Under the pieces are notes generated by a model. The model worked only from the letters and a program-made list of their open reading frames with translations, was not told the DNA's origin and did no database searches. A stretch of 40,559 nucleotides of DNA from an uncultured Gammaproteobacteria bacterium. GTDB lineage: Bacteria > Pseudomonadota > Gammaproteobacteria > Pseudomonadales > Pseudohongiellaceae. The position numbers were made by a program, and so were the translations under genes. Below are positions 17,731 to 28,379 of this stretch, piece after piece. The stretch spans positions 1-40,559 of the forward strand of contig CAJXPR010000020.1 in assembly GCA_913058135.1 (NCBI GenBank). The letters run 5' to 3'. How positions within the stretch are numbered: position 1 is the first letter of the stretch; each line of letters opens with the position of its first letter.

Positions 17731-19917
17731 TCAATGCTGGCGCTTCAGTGCCTCGGGTGCGATGTTGCCCTTGATGGGTTTGGCCAGCTTTCGGCTTTTG
17801 ACGCGCGCGACCCGTGTCACCGGTTTGATCAGGCGCACATGTTTCATCACCCGCGCCAGGTGAATACGGTTGCGCACGTTCAGCAGCAGGTTGACGATAC
17901 TGAAGCGCGCGTCACGCTCAACCGTGCTGATGCGTTCGATATTGGCTTCCTTGCTGGTAATCGCGGTGGCCAGCTTGGCAATGATGCCGCGCTCATTCTC
18001 CAGCTCCACACGTATTTCCACGGCGAATTCGCCTTCCACATCCGGATCCCAGCGCACCGACACCACTTTCTCCGGATTTTGCCGGATCTCGGCGATGTTG
18101 TTGCAGGTCTCGGTATGAATGACCATGCCGCGGCCGGAGCTGATATGGCCAACAATGGGGTCGCCGGGGATCGGGTAGCAGCACTTGGCGTAACTCATCA
18201 CCATGCCTTCGGAGCCGCGAATCGCCAGTGAAGCCTGTTTGGCATCCTTGCTGGTGGCCTTGGGGATTTCCCGGGTCTCTTCCGGGAACATCTTCTGTGC
18301 CACGATGTGGGCCATACGATTGCCCAGACCGATGTCACTGAGCAGGGTATTGAGTTCGCTGACATTGAGCTGTTGCAACAGTTCCTGCACCTGCTCGGCA
18401 TTGAGTTTTTCCAGTTGCGTGCCATGCCCGGCCAGTGATTTGTTGAGCAGACGTCGACCCAGAGCGATGGACTCGGACTCGCGCTGATTTTTCAGATAAT
18501 GACGGATATTGCTGCGTGCCTTGCCGGTGACCACAAAACTGAGCCAGGCCGGGTTGGGCTGGGCGCCGGGGGTGGTGATGATCTCCACCGTCTGGCCACT
18601 TTCCAGTGGTTCGCTTAACGGTGCCAGGCGCCGGCTGATGCGGCAGGCCACGCAGCTGTTGCCGACATCGGTATGCACGGCGTAGGCAAAATCCACGGCG
18701 GTGGAACCGGCGGGCAGCTCCATGATACGACCCTTGGGCGTGAACACGTAGATTTCGTCAGGAAACAGGTCAATCTTGACGTTTTCGATAAATTCCAGGG
18801 AGTTGCCGGCATTTTGCTGCATTTCCAGCAAACCATTAACCCACTGCCGGGCGCGAATGTGCGCGTTGCTGGGGGTGTCGTCCGAGGACTTGTACAGCCA
18901 GTGCGCGGCAATGCCGTTATTGGCCATGGCCTCCATCTCTTCGGTGCGGATCTGTATCTCGATGGGCACACCGTGCATGCCAAACAGCGTGGTATGCAGC
19001 GACTGATAGCCGTTGGCCTTGGGAATGGCAATATAATCCTTGAAACGGCCGGGAACAGGCTTGAACAGGTTATGAACTGCGCCCAACACCCGATAACAGG
19101 TGTCGACTGAATCTACCACGATGCGAAACGCATACACATCCATGATTTCCGAGAACGACTTGCGCTTGGTGCGCATTTTCTCGTAGATGCTGTACAGATG
19201 TTTTTCCCGGCCAATGGTGCGCCCGGGCAGACCTTCGCGTTCCAGGCAGGCTTCAATAGCGCTTTGCACCTGCTTGACGATCTCTTTGCGGTTGCCGCGA
19301 ATGGCTTTGACAGCGGCATTGATGCGCCTTGCCCGCATCGGGAACAGCGCTTCAAAACCCAGCTCCTCGAACTCCACCCGCACCGCGTTCATGCCCAGGC
19401 GTGCCGCAATCGGCGAATAGATATCCAGGGTTTCCTTGGCAATACGGCGGCGCTTTTCCGGGCTCAGTACATCCAGGGTGCGCATGTTATGCAGGCGGTC
19501 GGCCAGTTTCACCAGGATCACGCGCAGGTCACGGGCCATGGCCAGCGCCATTTTCTGGAAATTCTCGGCCTGGGCTTCGGCGTGACTGCTGAAAGTGATC
19601 TTGTTCAGTTTGCTGACGCCGTCAACCATGTCAGCAACGGTTTCGCCGAACTGACTTTTCACGGCAGATTTGCTGACACCGGTGTCCTCGATGACATCAT
19701 GCAGCATGGCCGCCATCAGGCTTTGATGGTCCATGTGCATTTCGCTGAGGATATTGGCAACGGCAAGCGGGTGGGTGACGTAAGGTTCACCACTGCGGCG
19801 GAACTGCCCGTCGTGTGCCTGCTCCGCATAGAAGTAGGCACGGCGCACACTGTTCACCTGATCGGATGCCAGATAGCCCGAGAGGCTGCCGGCAAGAGAG
19901 TCGATTGTTAATGTCAC
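17731..19917 (-). CDS. spoT: Bifunctional (p)ppGpp synthetase/hydrolase SpoT
   Basis: 728 residues. The N-terminal HD hydrolase has His49, His73-Asp74 (HDVIEDT) and ADRLHNMRT. The synthetase domain follows (RKSFSEIMDVYAFRIVVDSVDTCY, GRFKDYIAIPKANGYQSLHT). The RFKD motif is the RXKD form found in bifunctional enzymes rather than the EXDD form of RelA. TGS (~390-450: DEIYVFTPKGRIMELPAGSTAVDFAYAVHTDVGN), a central helical part with YAKCCYPIPGD, and a C-terminal ACT domain complete the protein. The start is GTG at 19917, 7 bases after AAGGAG. It lies directly after rpoZ (19-base gap); omega is part of the ppGpp site on RNA polymerase, so the pairing is functionally sensible. Confidence 0.97.
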   Translation of the reverse strand: MTLTIDSLAGSLSGYLASDQVNSVRRAYFYAEQAHDGQFRRSGEPYVTHPLAVANILSEMHMDHQSLMAAMLHDVIEDTGVSKSAVKSQFGETVADMVDGVSKLNKITFSSHAEAQAENFQKMALAMARDLRVILVKLADRLHNMRTLDVLSPEKRRRIAKETLDIYSPIAARLGMNAVRVEFEELGFEALFPMRARRINAAVKAIRGNRKEIVKQVQSAIEACLEREGLPGRTIGREKHLYSIYEKMRTKRKSFSEIMDVYAFRIVVDSVDTCYRVLGAVHNLFKPVPGRFKDYIAIPKANGYQSLHTTLFGMHGVPIEIQIRTEEMEAMANNGIAAHWLYKSSDDTPSNAHIRARQWVNGLLEMQQNAGNSLEFIENVKIDLFPDEIYVFTPKGRIMELPAGSTAVDFAYAVHTDVGNSCVACRISRRLAPLSEPLESGQTVEIITTPGAQPNPAWLSFVVTGKARSNIRHYLKNQRESESIALGRRLLNKSLAGHGTQLEKLNAEQVQELLQQLNVSELNTLLSDIGLGNRMAHIVAQKMFPEETREIPKATSKDAKQASLAIRGSEGMVMSYAKCCYPIPGDPIVGHISSGRGMVIHTETCNNIAEIRQNPEKVVSVRWDPDVEGEFAVEIRVELENERGIIAKLATAITSKEANIERISTVERDARFSIVNLLLNVRNRIHLARVMKHVRLIKPVTRVARVKSRKLAKPIKGNIAPEALKRQH

Positions 19918-19936
19918 CAGCCGACTCCTTTGTTAC

Positions 19937-20257
19937 TTACTCGTCTTCGGACAGGGGCTCTTCTGCAGGCTCTGCGTCAGAGTCAGCCACGATGGCGCCC
20001 ATCATGGCGGCCGTGGCATCCAGTTCGGCTTCCGCCATTTCGCGGGCCGGTGCGGGACGCGCCTTGAGGATACTGGCATCAACCAGGCCCTCTGCGATTT
20101 CGCGCAGGGCGATTACCGTGGGCTTGTCATTGTCTTCCGACACCAGGGCATCTTTGCCACCGGTCTGCAGTTGACGCGCGCGCTTGCTGGAGATCATCAC
20201 CAGTTGGAAACGATTGTCTACCTTGTCCAGACAATCTTCTACGGTAATACGTGCCAT
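19937..20257 (-). CDS. rpoZ: RNA polymerase omega subunit
   Basis: 106 residues; promotes assembly of the beta-prime subunit and forms part of a ppGpp binding site. The conserved N-terminal half [30 protein letters not shown] and the [11 protein letters not shown] segment are clear. The acidic C-terminal tail ([15 protein letters not shown]) is variable in the family. It precedes spoT in the same orientation. The upstream 270 bases contain a short 16-bp iterated element. Confidence 0.97.
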   Translation of the reverse strand: MARITVEDCLDKVDNRFQLVMISSKRARQLQTGGKDALVSEDNDKPTVIALREIAEGLVDASILKARPAPAREMAEAELDATAAMMGAIVADSDAEPAEEPLSEDE

Positions 20258-20278
20258 ATAAAACCTGCCTTGTTGAAA

Positions 20279-20321
20279 TCAAGTCTGTTGCCAGAATAAT
20301 CTGTTGCTTAAATAATCTGTT
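20279..20321 (-). repeat. Three 16-bp iterons upstream of rpoZ
   Basis: Read on the minus strand, AACAGATTATT occurs twice exactly (20321-20311 and 20305-20295) and AACAGACTTGA a third time (20289-20279), each 16 bases apart with variable 5-base spacers. The array lies 22 to 64 bases before the rpoZ ATG, where the promoter or leader should be. The 16-base step is about one and a half helical turns. Regulator site or chance expansion cannot be told from one sequence. Confidence 0.5.
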
Positions 20322-20501
20322 TTTAAAAGCCAGTTACGCCGTCGGTGACGCGCCCCAGACCAGATATCGGGCCAGCGAACGTCGGGGCATATAACAGAGG
20401 ACCGACTATGATACTGAATTTATACGGCGCTTGCATGCAAATTCCGTAAACCAGCGGCAAAAACGGCTATGGAGGCTGCTTTAAGGTATATTTCTGGCGG
20501 C

Positions 20502-22284
<1,783 letters not shown>

Positions 22285-22290
22285 CGGGTA

Positions 22291-23502
22291 TCAGGGAATC
22301 CTGACCAGCCCTATCTTGTTGCTGCTGCTTTGATGGATCAGCAGATTCTTGTCCTCGGTCACCCAGACATGGCGGATGATGCCCACGCCCGAAGGAATGG
22401 CCCAGCTCTGGAAGCGTTCCGAGGCCGGATCAAAGCGCACCAGTGCGTCAGGGCGCATGCCCGACTCGTTGTACCAGATCACATCGTCGATCACCGCCAT
22501 GGAGTAAGGGTGTGAGTCAGGCCCGCTTGGCGAATCCCATTGGGTAATATCACCGGTGGCTGGATCGAGTCTGCCGATCTTGCCCATGGTGGAATTGACG
22601 AACCAGACATTGCCGGCGCTGTCCAGATCCAGGCGCCGGATTCGGGTGCGCTCGTCAGGCACCTCATAGTACTGCACCTCCATCGAATCGGGATCCATGC
22701 GGCCCAGCTTGTTGGTGCCGTTATAGGCAATCCACACATCGCCACCCTGGTCGACCTTGATGCCGTAGGGCCTGGGCTCGGTGTTGACCTCGCGCAGCTC
22801 GCCGGTGTCGGGGTTCAGGCGGCCCAGCATGCCGGCGCCCTGGGAAGTGAAATACAGATTGCCATTGGGATGGAAGACTGCCGAGTGCGGATCGCGTGCT
22901 TCGGTCGGGTACTCGGTCACCACGCCGGTTTCCGGATCGAGCATGCCAATGGTGCCGTTGCTGTTACCGGTGTACCAGATATTGCCATCCTCATCGGGCA
23001 CGATGGTGTGCGGTCGCGCTGACGGTGGCAGGTGGAATTCCTCCATGGCCCCGGTTTCCGGATCCAGGCGGCCGGCCAGGCTGGCCCACATGCCGGTCCA
23101 CCAGATGGAGCCATCGGGTGCCTCAGCGGGGTCACGTGAACGTTGACCCAGTGTGGGCACCTGCCACTCAGTAATTTCGATATCAAAATCACCGGCGACC
23201 AGATTGGGACGGCGACTGGTATCTTCAGGGAAATGCGTTGCCAGATAGTTGGCGATGGTCTCCGCCTGCGCGGCGGGCAGCTCAACCATGGTGGAAAACA
23301 CACGATGCCATTCAGCGGCGGAGGCGTAGCCGGCAGAACGGTTGATCACATTGATGCCGTGACAGCTGGTGCACGCGATCTCCACCAGATCCTTGCCAGG
23401 TCCGTCCGGTAATTCGTTATTGCCGCCGGGCTGAGCGAATGCCGTCGCCGTGGCCATCAGTCCGACGCTGGCAACAGAAATGGAAAGCCAATGCCTGAAC
23501 AT
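22291..23502 (-). CDS. Periplasmic cytochrome c fused to Vgb-like beta-propeller
   Basis: 403 residues. A signal peptide (cleavage after ATAFA, residue 23) precedes a short class I cytochrome c domain with one heme-binding CTSCH at residues 44-48 and Met72 as candidate sixth ligand. From about residue 100 there are six repeats of the type DGNIWYTGN...GxIGxLDPETGxVTEY, as in the virginiamycin B lyase (Vgb/streptogramin lyase) propeller family. AAGGAG lies 8 bases before the ATG at 23502; upstream in-frame codons to 23553 are not used. The fusion suggests an oxidoreductase or electron-linked sensor/dehydrogenase in the periplasm, not an antibiotic-inactivating enzyme. Substrate unknown. Confidence 0.85.
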   Translation of the reverse strand: MFRHWLSISVASVGLMATATAFAQPGGNNELPDGPGKDLVEIACTSCHGINVINRSAGYASAAEWHRVFSTMVELPAAQAETIANYLATHFPEDTSRRPNLVAGDFDIEITEWQVPTLGQRSRDPAEAPDGSIWWTGMWASLAGRLDPETGAMEEFHLPPSARPHTIVPDEDGNIWYTGNSNGTIGMLDPETGVVTEYPTEARDPHSAVFHPNGNLYFTSQGAGMLGRLNPDTGELREVNTEPRPYGIKVDQGGDVWIAYNGTNKLGRMDPDSMEVQYYEVPDERTRIRRLDLDSAGNVWFVNSTMGKIGRLDPATGDITQWDSPSGPDSHPYSMAVIDDVIWYNESGMRPDALVRFDPASERFQSWAIPSGVGIIRHVWVTEDKNLLIHQSSSNKIGLVRIP

Positions 23503-23687
23503 AGTCGATTCTCCTTCTGGAAGACTGCTGTTTAAAAGCTGGACAGCCAGCATCCATCATCTGCGCTATCCGGTCAATATCCGTGAGAGCCGGACGCCAG
23601 TGCCACTGGACATGCCTCCGGCCGCGTTTTATGCTCGATATCGCGATTGTCATTAGCAGCAGGATGCTGCCCGCGGAGGCCACGTTT

Positions 23688-24968
23688 ATGCGGATCCTCA
23701 TCACCGGTGCGACAGGATTTGTCGGCGGCCATGTGTTGCAGGCTTTGATGCAACGGGACGGCGTCGAGGCAGTGGCTGCTGTGCGCAGTCCACAAAAGCT
23801 CAGGCAGCTGTATCCTCACCTTCGGGTGATCCCGCTTGATGCCGCAAGAGCCACAGAGCAACATCTGCGCGACCTGCTTCAGGGCGTGGATGTTGTTATC
23901 AATTGCATCGGTATCATCGCTGAATCCGGTAATCAGCGTTTTCAGTCACTGCATATCGACTTTCCCTGTCGCCTGTTTCAGGCCAGCCAACGCTCGGGCG
24001 TGCGGCGCATTGTTCATCTCTCGGCACTTGGCGCTGACAAGAATGCGCGTAGCCAGTTCCACCGCAGCAAGTACCGTGCAGAGCATTGCATGCACGAGCT
24101 GGACATCGAGTCAGTCGTCATCAAACCATCGCTGGTGTTTGGTGCCGGTGGCGCCAGCATGCGTTTTTTTGCGGCCCTGGCGGCTCAACCCCTTCAGGTA
24201 CTGTTCGGGCAGGGTACCCACCGGGTGCAACCGGTCGACATCCATGATCTGACAGAGACCATTGTGCGCGCGGCCACCATGACCGCTACACCACCGCACG
24301 AGATTGCAGTGGTCGGCCCGACCCCGATGAGTTTTCGCGCCATGCTGCTCGCTTACCGGCGCTGGCTCGGATACGGAAAGCTGCGCACGCTGTCAATTCC
24401 TTGGCCTCTGGCCCTTTGTGGGGCACGCCTGGTCGGACGCATCTCCCCGTGGTTATCCGAAGACAACCTGCTGATGTTAAAGCAGGGCAATACAGGAGAT
24501 GTCAGCACCCTGAAACAAGTGCTGCGTCGCGAGCCGCGTGCCCTGGATGAGGTATTGCAGCCCGGTTCGGCCGACGACGCTGACCGCTGGCACGCACGGC
24601 TGTTTCTGCTGCTTCCTGCATTACGAATGAGTGTGGCATTTGTCTGGATATACACCGGCCTGACATCGTTGTTTTTCTATCCGCACGACGACAGTTACGC
24701 GATGCTGTCGGAAATCGGCCTGACCGGCAGCATCGCGGTGCTGGCGCTTTATGGCGCCGCCGTTCTGGACATAGCACTGGGCATCAGTGTCTTGCTGCGC
24801 TGGCACGTGGTCCTCTGTGGCGTGCTGCAACTGGCCATCATCGCCGGTTACACCGTTCTGATCAGTGCGTTTCTGCCGGCATTCTGGTTGCATCCGTTTG
24901 GTCCGATCAGCAAGAACATTCCCTTTATCGTGGCGATCATGATTCTGATGGCGGTGGAGATAAAATAG
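23688..24968 (+). CDS. NAD(P)-binding SDR fused to DoxX-like membrane domain
   Basis: 426 residues. The first ~290 form an atypical short-chain dehydrogenase: MRILITGATGFVGGHVL (nucleotide-binding GxxGxxG), INCIGIIAE and SALGADKNARSQFHRSKYRAE with the YRAE-type Lys. This is similar to the NDUFA9/complex I-like NAD-binding group. From ~310 on there are four hydrophobic segments (RMSVAFVWIYTGLTSLFFYP onwards) resembling DoxX/DUF4281-like membrane proteins. CGGAGG lies 8 bases before ATG 23688, so the longer open frame from 23583 is not used. Its TAG overlaps the GTG of the next gene by one base. The physiological substrate is unknown. Confidence 0.85.
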   Translation: MRILITGATGFVGGHVLQALMQRDGVEAVAAVRSPQKLRQLYPHLRVIPLDAARATEQHLRDLLQGVDVVINCIGIIAESGNQRFQSLHIDFPCRLFQASQRSGVRRIVHLSALGADKNARSQFHRSKYRAEHCMHELDIESVVIKPSLVFGAGGASMRFFAALAAQPLQVLFGQGTHRVQPVDIHDLTETIVRAATMTATPPHEIAVVGPTPMSFRAMLLAYRRWLGYGKLRTLSIPWPLALCGARLVGRISPWLSEDNLLMLKQGNTGDVSTLKQVLRREPRALDEVLQPGSADDADRWHARLFLLLPALRMSVAFVWIYTGLTSLFFYPHDDSYAMLSEIGLTGSIAVLALYGAAVLDIALGISVLLRWHVVLCGVLQLAIIAGYTVLISAFLPAFWLHPFGPISKNIPFIVAIMILMAVEIK

Positions 24969-25450
24969 TGGAATTTTTTGACTACCTTACGCTGAAGTGG
25001 CTACATATTCTCAGTGCCACCTTCCTGTTTGGTACCGGTGTTGGCAGTGCGTTTTACAAATTACTGGCGGACCTCGGTGGTGATGTTCACAACATTGCAC
25101 AAACCAACCGGCACGTGGTGTGGGCAGACTGGCTGTTCACGACACCCACGTTCATCATTCAGCCTGTCTCCGGCATCTTGCTGGCGAACGTGCTCGGCTA
25201 TTCCCTGGCCACCCCCTGGCTGCTCGCGTCAATTTGCCTGTATATATTTATCGGCCTGTGCTGGTTTCCGGTAGTGGTCATACAGATTCGCATGGCGCGC
25301 ATGTCAGCGGTGGCGATTCAGAGCCAGACCGGTTTGCCGCCGGATTATAAGCGGCTGGTACGTTACTGGGTAGCGCTTGGCACACTGGCATTTGTGGCGA
25401 TGATCGCGGTTTATTACCTGATGGTTTTCAAGCCGGCCCTCTGGGATTGA
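24968..25450 (+). CDS. DUF2269-family membrane protein
   Basis: 160 residues with four transmembrane helices (about 8-30, 53-75, 80-102 and 135-155) and the family opening LTLKWLHILSATFLFGTGVGSAFYK. The His-containing first helix is typical of DUF2269, a group whose role is not known. The start is GTG at 24968, sharing its G with the stop of the SDR-DoxX gene, so translation is coupled. The stop codon is the first base-triplet of a 14-bp tandem repeat that fills the gap to the DUF4166 gene. Confidence 0.88.
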   Translation: MEFFDYLTLKWLHILSATFLFGTGVGSAFYKLLADLGGDVHNIAQTNRHVVWADWLFTTPTFIIQPVSGILLANVLGYSLATPWLLASICLYIFIGLCWFPVVVIQIRMARMSAVAIQSQTGLPPDYKRLVRYWVALGTLAFVAMIAVYYLMVFKPALWD

Positions 25451-25512
25451 AATCAGCAGGTTGACCTCAGGGGGCTGAAAGCAAGGAGTTGAATTCAGGG
25501 AGTTGAATTCAG
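25447..25512 (+). repeat. Five-unit 14-bp tandem repeat between DUF2269 and DUF4166 genes
   Basis: TTGA or CTGA recurs at 25447, 25461, 25475, 25489 and 25503, exactly 14 bases apart: TTGAAATCAGCAGG, TTGACCTCAGGGGG, CTGAAAGCAAGGAG, TTGAATTCAGGGAG, TTGAATTCAG. The last two are identical over 10 bases, with the GGAG before each also repeated. The array starts at the DUF2269 stop and ends 2 bases before the DUF4166 ATG. It therefore sets the distance between the GGGAG at 25498-25502 and the ATG (11 bases, long). Confidence 0.8.
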
Positions 25513-25513
25513 T

Positions 25514-26158
25514 ATGGCGAAAGAAAAGGAAGCGCTGGTAAAGGCAGCGTTGGGCGCGCAATGGCAGCGATTGCCCGGTACGCTTAAACGCAGTTTTAAT
25601 TTACGACCGGGCAGCGACGCGACGGTAGAATTGCGTGGAACAATGTACGAGATTTGGCACTCTCCGGTAGCGGCGCCGTTTGTATATCTGGCCCGGCTCA
25701 TGGGGGCACTGGTGCCATATCAAGGGCGTGGTATTCCGATCCGTATAGAAATGCGCACATACGCGGATGACCCGACGTTTATGCACTGGCGCCGCATCCA
25801 TCAATTCCCCGGACATCCGGATGTGGAGTTTGCAACGCGCATGGAGTACATCGGTGGCGGTCGCATCGTCGAATACGTCCATCTGGGTCTGGGTATGTGC
25901 ATGGACGTGTCCGTCCAGGGCAGCAGGCTGACGTTTCGATCACCCTGTTACCAGTGGAAGCTGTTTGGGCACCGCCTGAGTATTCCCGGCTGGCTGTTAC
26001 TGGGCAACGGCATGATCACTGAACGGGCGCTGTCGGCCGATGTATTCGAAATGTTTTTCGAGATCAATCATCCATTGTTTGGCCAGACCTATCGCTACAA
26101 TGGTATCTTCACTATCGAAGCGCCTGATGCCGCCCCGGCGCGTTATAATCCGGACTAA
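25514..26158 (+). CDS. DUF4166-family protein
   Basis: 214 residues, no signal peptide; a beta-rich soluble protein. The family features GAQWQRLPGTLKRSFNL, ELRGTMYEIWHSPVAAPFVYLARLMGALVPYQG and FEINHPLFGQTYRYNGIFTI are visible. DUF4166 proteins often sit next to SDR-DoxX and DUF2269 genes, as here, so the three probably act together on a membrane-associated or redox substrate; that function is not known. It is the last gene of this operon; selD follows 21 bases later and may be read through. Confidence 0.87.
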   Translation: MAKEKEALVKAALGAQWQRLPGTLKRSFNLRPGSDATVELRGTMYEIWHSPVAAPFVYLARLMGALVPYQGRGIPIRIEMRTYADDPTFMHWRRIHQFPGHPDVEFATRMEYIGGGRIVEYVHLGLGMCMDVSVQGSRLTFRSPCYQWKLFGHRLSIPGWLLLGNGMITERALSADVFEMFFEINHPLFGQTYRYNGIFTIEAPDAAPARYNPD

Positions 26159-26179
26159 TTCGACTTTCTGGAAATCACC

Positions 26180-27253
26180 ATGTCATCTTCCGATTCGGCT
26201 GCCAACAGCCCCATTCGTCTGACTGCCTTCAGCCACGGCGCCGGCTGTGGCTGCAAAATTGCACCGGCCGTGCTGGACCGGATACTCGCGTCGCAGCGCC
26301 AGTTCGCCACCGACCCCGCCTTGCTGGTGGGCAACAGCTCCAGAGACGATGCTGCTGCCTATGACATCGGCAACGGCCAGGTGATCCTCAGCACCACCGA
26401 CTTTTTTATGCCGATCGCCGACGATCCCTTCGATTTTGGCCGGATTGCGGCCACCAACGCCATCAGCGATATCTACGCCATGGGCGGTCGTCCGCTGATG
26501 GCTATTGCCATTCTGGGCTGGCCGGTGGACAAGCTGTCGCCCGAGATCGCCGGACAGGTCGTTGACGGTGGCCGCCAGGCCTGTGCGGATGCGGGCATGG
26601 TGCTGGCCGGGGGCCACAGTATCGATTGTCCGGAACCGGTTTTCGGACTGGCGGTGACCGGGCTGGTGGCACGCGAGCATCTGAAGCAGAACAACACCGC
26701 CACCGACGGCTGTCTGCTGTACCTCACCAAGCCGCTGGGAGTCGGCGTGCTGACCACAGCACAAAAGCAGAACAAACTGCAGCCTGCGCACGAGTTTTTA
26801 GCCCGTGATGTTATGTGCCAGCTTAATACACCGGGTCTGGCACTGGCGCAGCTGGCCGGCGTCAAGGCCATGACTGATGTCACCGGGTTTGGCCTGATGG
26901 GGCATCTGCTGGAAATGTGTGAGGGCAGTGGTTTGTCAGCCGAGCTGGACATGACGCGCATACCGGTGCTGCCGTCGGTGCGCGACTACATCGCCCAGGG
27001 CTGCGTTCCCGGAGGCACCCTGCGTAACCATGACAGCTACGGCCGCCGGCTGGCGCCGATGACTGACGCGCAGCGCAATCTGCTGTGTGATCCCCAGACC
27101 AGTGGTGGCCTGCTGATCGCGGTGATGCCCGACAGCCAGGAGCAGGTGGAAACGATACTGCGCCAGCAGGGCATCCCCGATGATCTTTGCCAACCTATCG
27201 GTCAATTGACCGCTGCCAGGGCCGGTGACGATATCCGCGTCAGGCTGCGTTGA
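26180..27253 (+). CDS. selD: Selenide, water dikinase (selenophosphate synthetase)
   Basis: 357 residues; makes selenophosphate from selenide and ATP. The N-terminal glycine-rich loop HGAGCGCK holds the catalytic Cys at residue 23 (E. coli Cys17) and Lys26 (Lys20); the site is Cys, not selenocysteine. [50 protein letters not shown] and [13 protein letters not shown] follow in the usual order. The length is slightly above the ~347 of E. coli. selU starts one base after the stop, so selenophosphate is used at least for tRNA 2-selenouridine. No selA, selB or selC was seen in this window. Confidence 0.96.
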   Translation: MSSSDSAANSPIRLTAFSHGAGCGCKIAPAVLDRILASQRQFATDPALLVGNSSRDDAAAYDIGNGQVILSTTDFFMPIADDPFDFGRIAATNAISDIYAMGGRPLMAIAILGWPVDKLSPEIAGQVVDGGRQACADAGMVLAGGHSIDCPEPVFGLAVTGLVAREHLKQNNTATDGCLLYLTKPLGVGVLTTAQKQNKLQPAHEFLARDVMCQLNTPGLALAQLAGVKAMTDVTGFGLMGHLLEMCEGSGLSAELDMTRIPVLPSVRDYIAQGCVPGGTLRNHDSYGRRLAPMTDAQRNLLCDPQTSGGLLIAVMPDSQEQVETILRQQGIPDDLCQPIGQLTAARAGDDIRVRLR

Positions 27254-27254
27254 T

Positions 27255-28349
27255 ATGCGGGCAGACACGCAAGACTATCTTCAGCTGTTTGTTGATGACA
27301 TTCCCCTGATAGACACCCGTGCACCTGTTGAGTTTGCGCGCGGCGCCTTTCCCAACGCCGTCAATCTGCCACTGATGACTGATGATGAGCGGGCCGCGGT
27401 AGGCACATGCTATAAGGAGCAGGGTCAGCGCGCTGCCATCAATCTTGGCCATCAACTGGTCAACGGTGAGACCAAAACCCGGCGGGTCAACGCCTGGCTG
27501 GCGCAGGCACACCAGTATCCGAACGGCTACCTGTATTGCTTTCGCGGTGGTCTGCGTTCACAAATCTGTCAGCAGTGGTTACACGAGGCCGGGCTGGACT
27601 ATCCGCGTGTGACCGGTGGCTATAAGGCCATGCGCCAGTTCCTGCTCACCAGCCTGGAGCAGATCTGCCGCGAGCAGACGTTTCTGGTACTGGCGGGTCA
27701 TACAGGCTCGGCCAAGACCGATCTTTTAACAGAGACACCTGACGCGGTAGATCTGGAAGGCATTGCCAATCACCGGGGCAGCGCCTTCGGCAAACGCGCT
27801 GATGGCCAGCCGTCGCAAATCGACTTTGAAAACCGGCTGATCATTGCCATGCTCAGACATCAACACCGGCATCCGGGCAAACCGATCGTGCTTGAAGATG
27901 AAAGCCGCCTGATTGGTCGCTGTGCACTGCCGCATGTGCTGCGTGAAACGATGGCAAAAGCGCCGCTGATTCAGTTGCAGAGCGACCTTGAGTCGCGCAT
28001 TGAACATTCCTACGTCAACTATATTCTGCGCAAGTCCGCCGAGTGGCAACAGCATGCCGGAGAAACACAGGGTTTCGAACTGTTTATCGAGGACCTGCGC
28101 GACTCTCTGTTTCGGGTACGCAAACGTCTGGGCGGGGAACGTTATGCAGCCGTGAGTGAACAACTGGAGTCTGCCATACTGGCTCACCGTAACGGCGACG
28201 CCACCGAACACCGGGTGTGGATTCGCAGCCTGCTGCAGGACTATTATGACCCGATGTATGATTATCAGGGTCAGGCACATGCGCAACGGGTAGTGTTCAA
28301 GGGTACCGCCGATGCCGTCCGGAAATTTTTGAAATCGCTGCAAAACTGA
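27255..28349 (+). CDS. selU: tRNA 2-selenouridine synthase
   Basis: 364 residues; replaces sulfur of 2-thiouridine at the tRNA wobble base 34 by selenium via a geranylated intermediate. The N-terminal rhodanese domain contains LIDTRAPVEFARGAFPNAVNLPLM and the catalytic Cys95 in YCFRGGLRSQ. The C-terminal P-loop domain has AGHTGSAKT (residues 147-155), where Ala153 replaces the third Gly of the GxxxxGK[ST] consensus, and then FENRLIIAMLRH and LEDESRLIGR. The start is ATG at 27255, one base after the selD TGA; the open frame upstream overlaps selD and is not needed. Also known as ybbB/mnmH. Confidence 0.95.
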   Translation: MRADTQDYLQLFVDDIPLIDTRAPVEFARGAFPNAVNLPLMTDDERAAVGTCYKEQGQRAAINLGHQLVNGETKTRRVNAWLAQAHQYPNGYLYCFRGGLRSQICQQWLHEAGLDYPRVTGGYKAMRQFLLTSLEQICREQTFLVLAGHTGSAKTDLLTETPDAVDLEGIANHRGSAFGKRADGQPSQIDFENRLIIAMLRHQHRHPGKPIVLEDESRLIGRCALPHVLRETMAKAPLIQLQSDLESRIEHSYVNYILRKSAEWQQHAGETQGFELFIEDLRDSLFRVRKRLGGERYAAVSEQLESAILAHRNGDATEHRVWIRSLLQDYYDPMYDYQGQAHAQRVVFKGTADAVRKFLKSLQN

Positions 28350-28379
28350 GCGACCAACAGCAAACGGAGCCTGTGATTC

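Noticed and set aside
22291-23502. Virginiamycin B lyase (antibiotic resistance) reading of the propeller gene
   Set aside because: The signal peptide and heme motif do not fit the cytoplasmic streptogramin lyase; only the propeller fold is shared.
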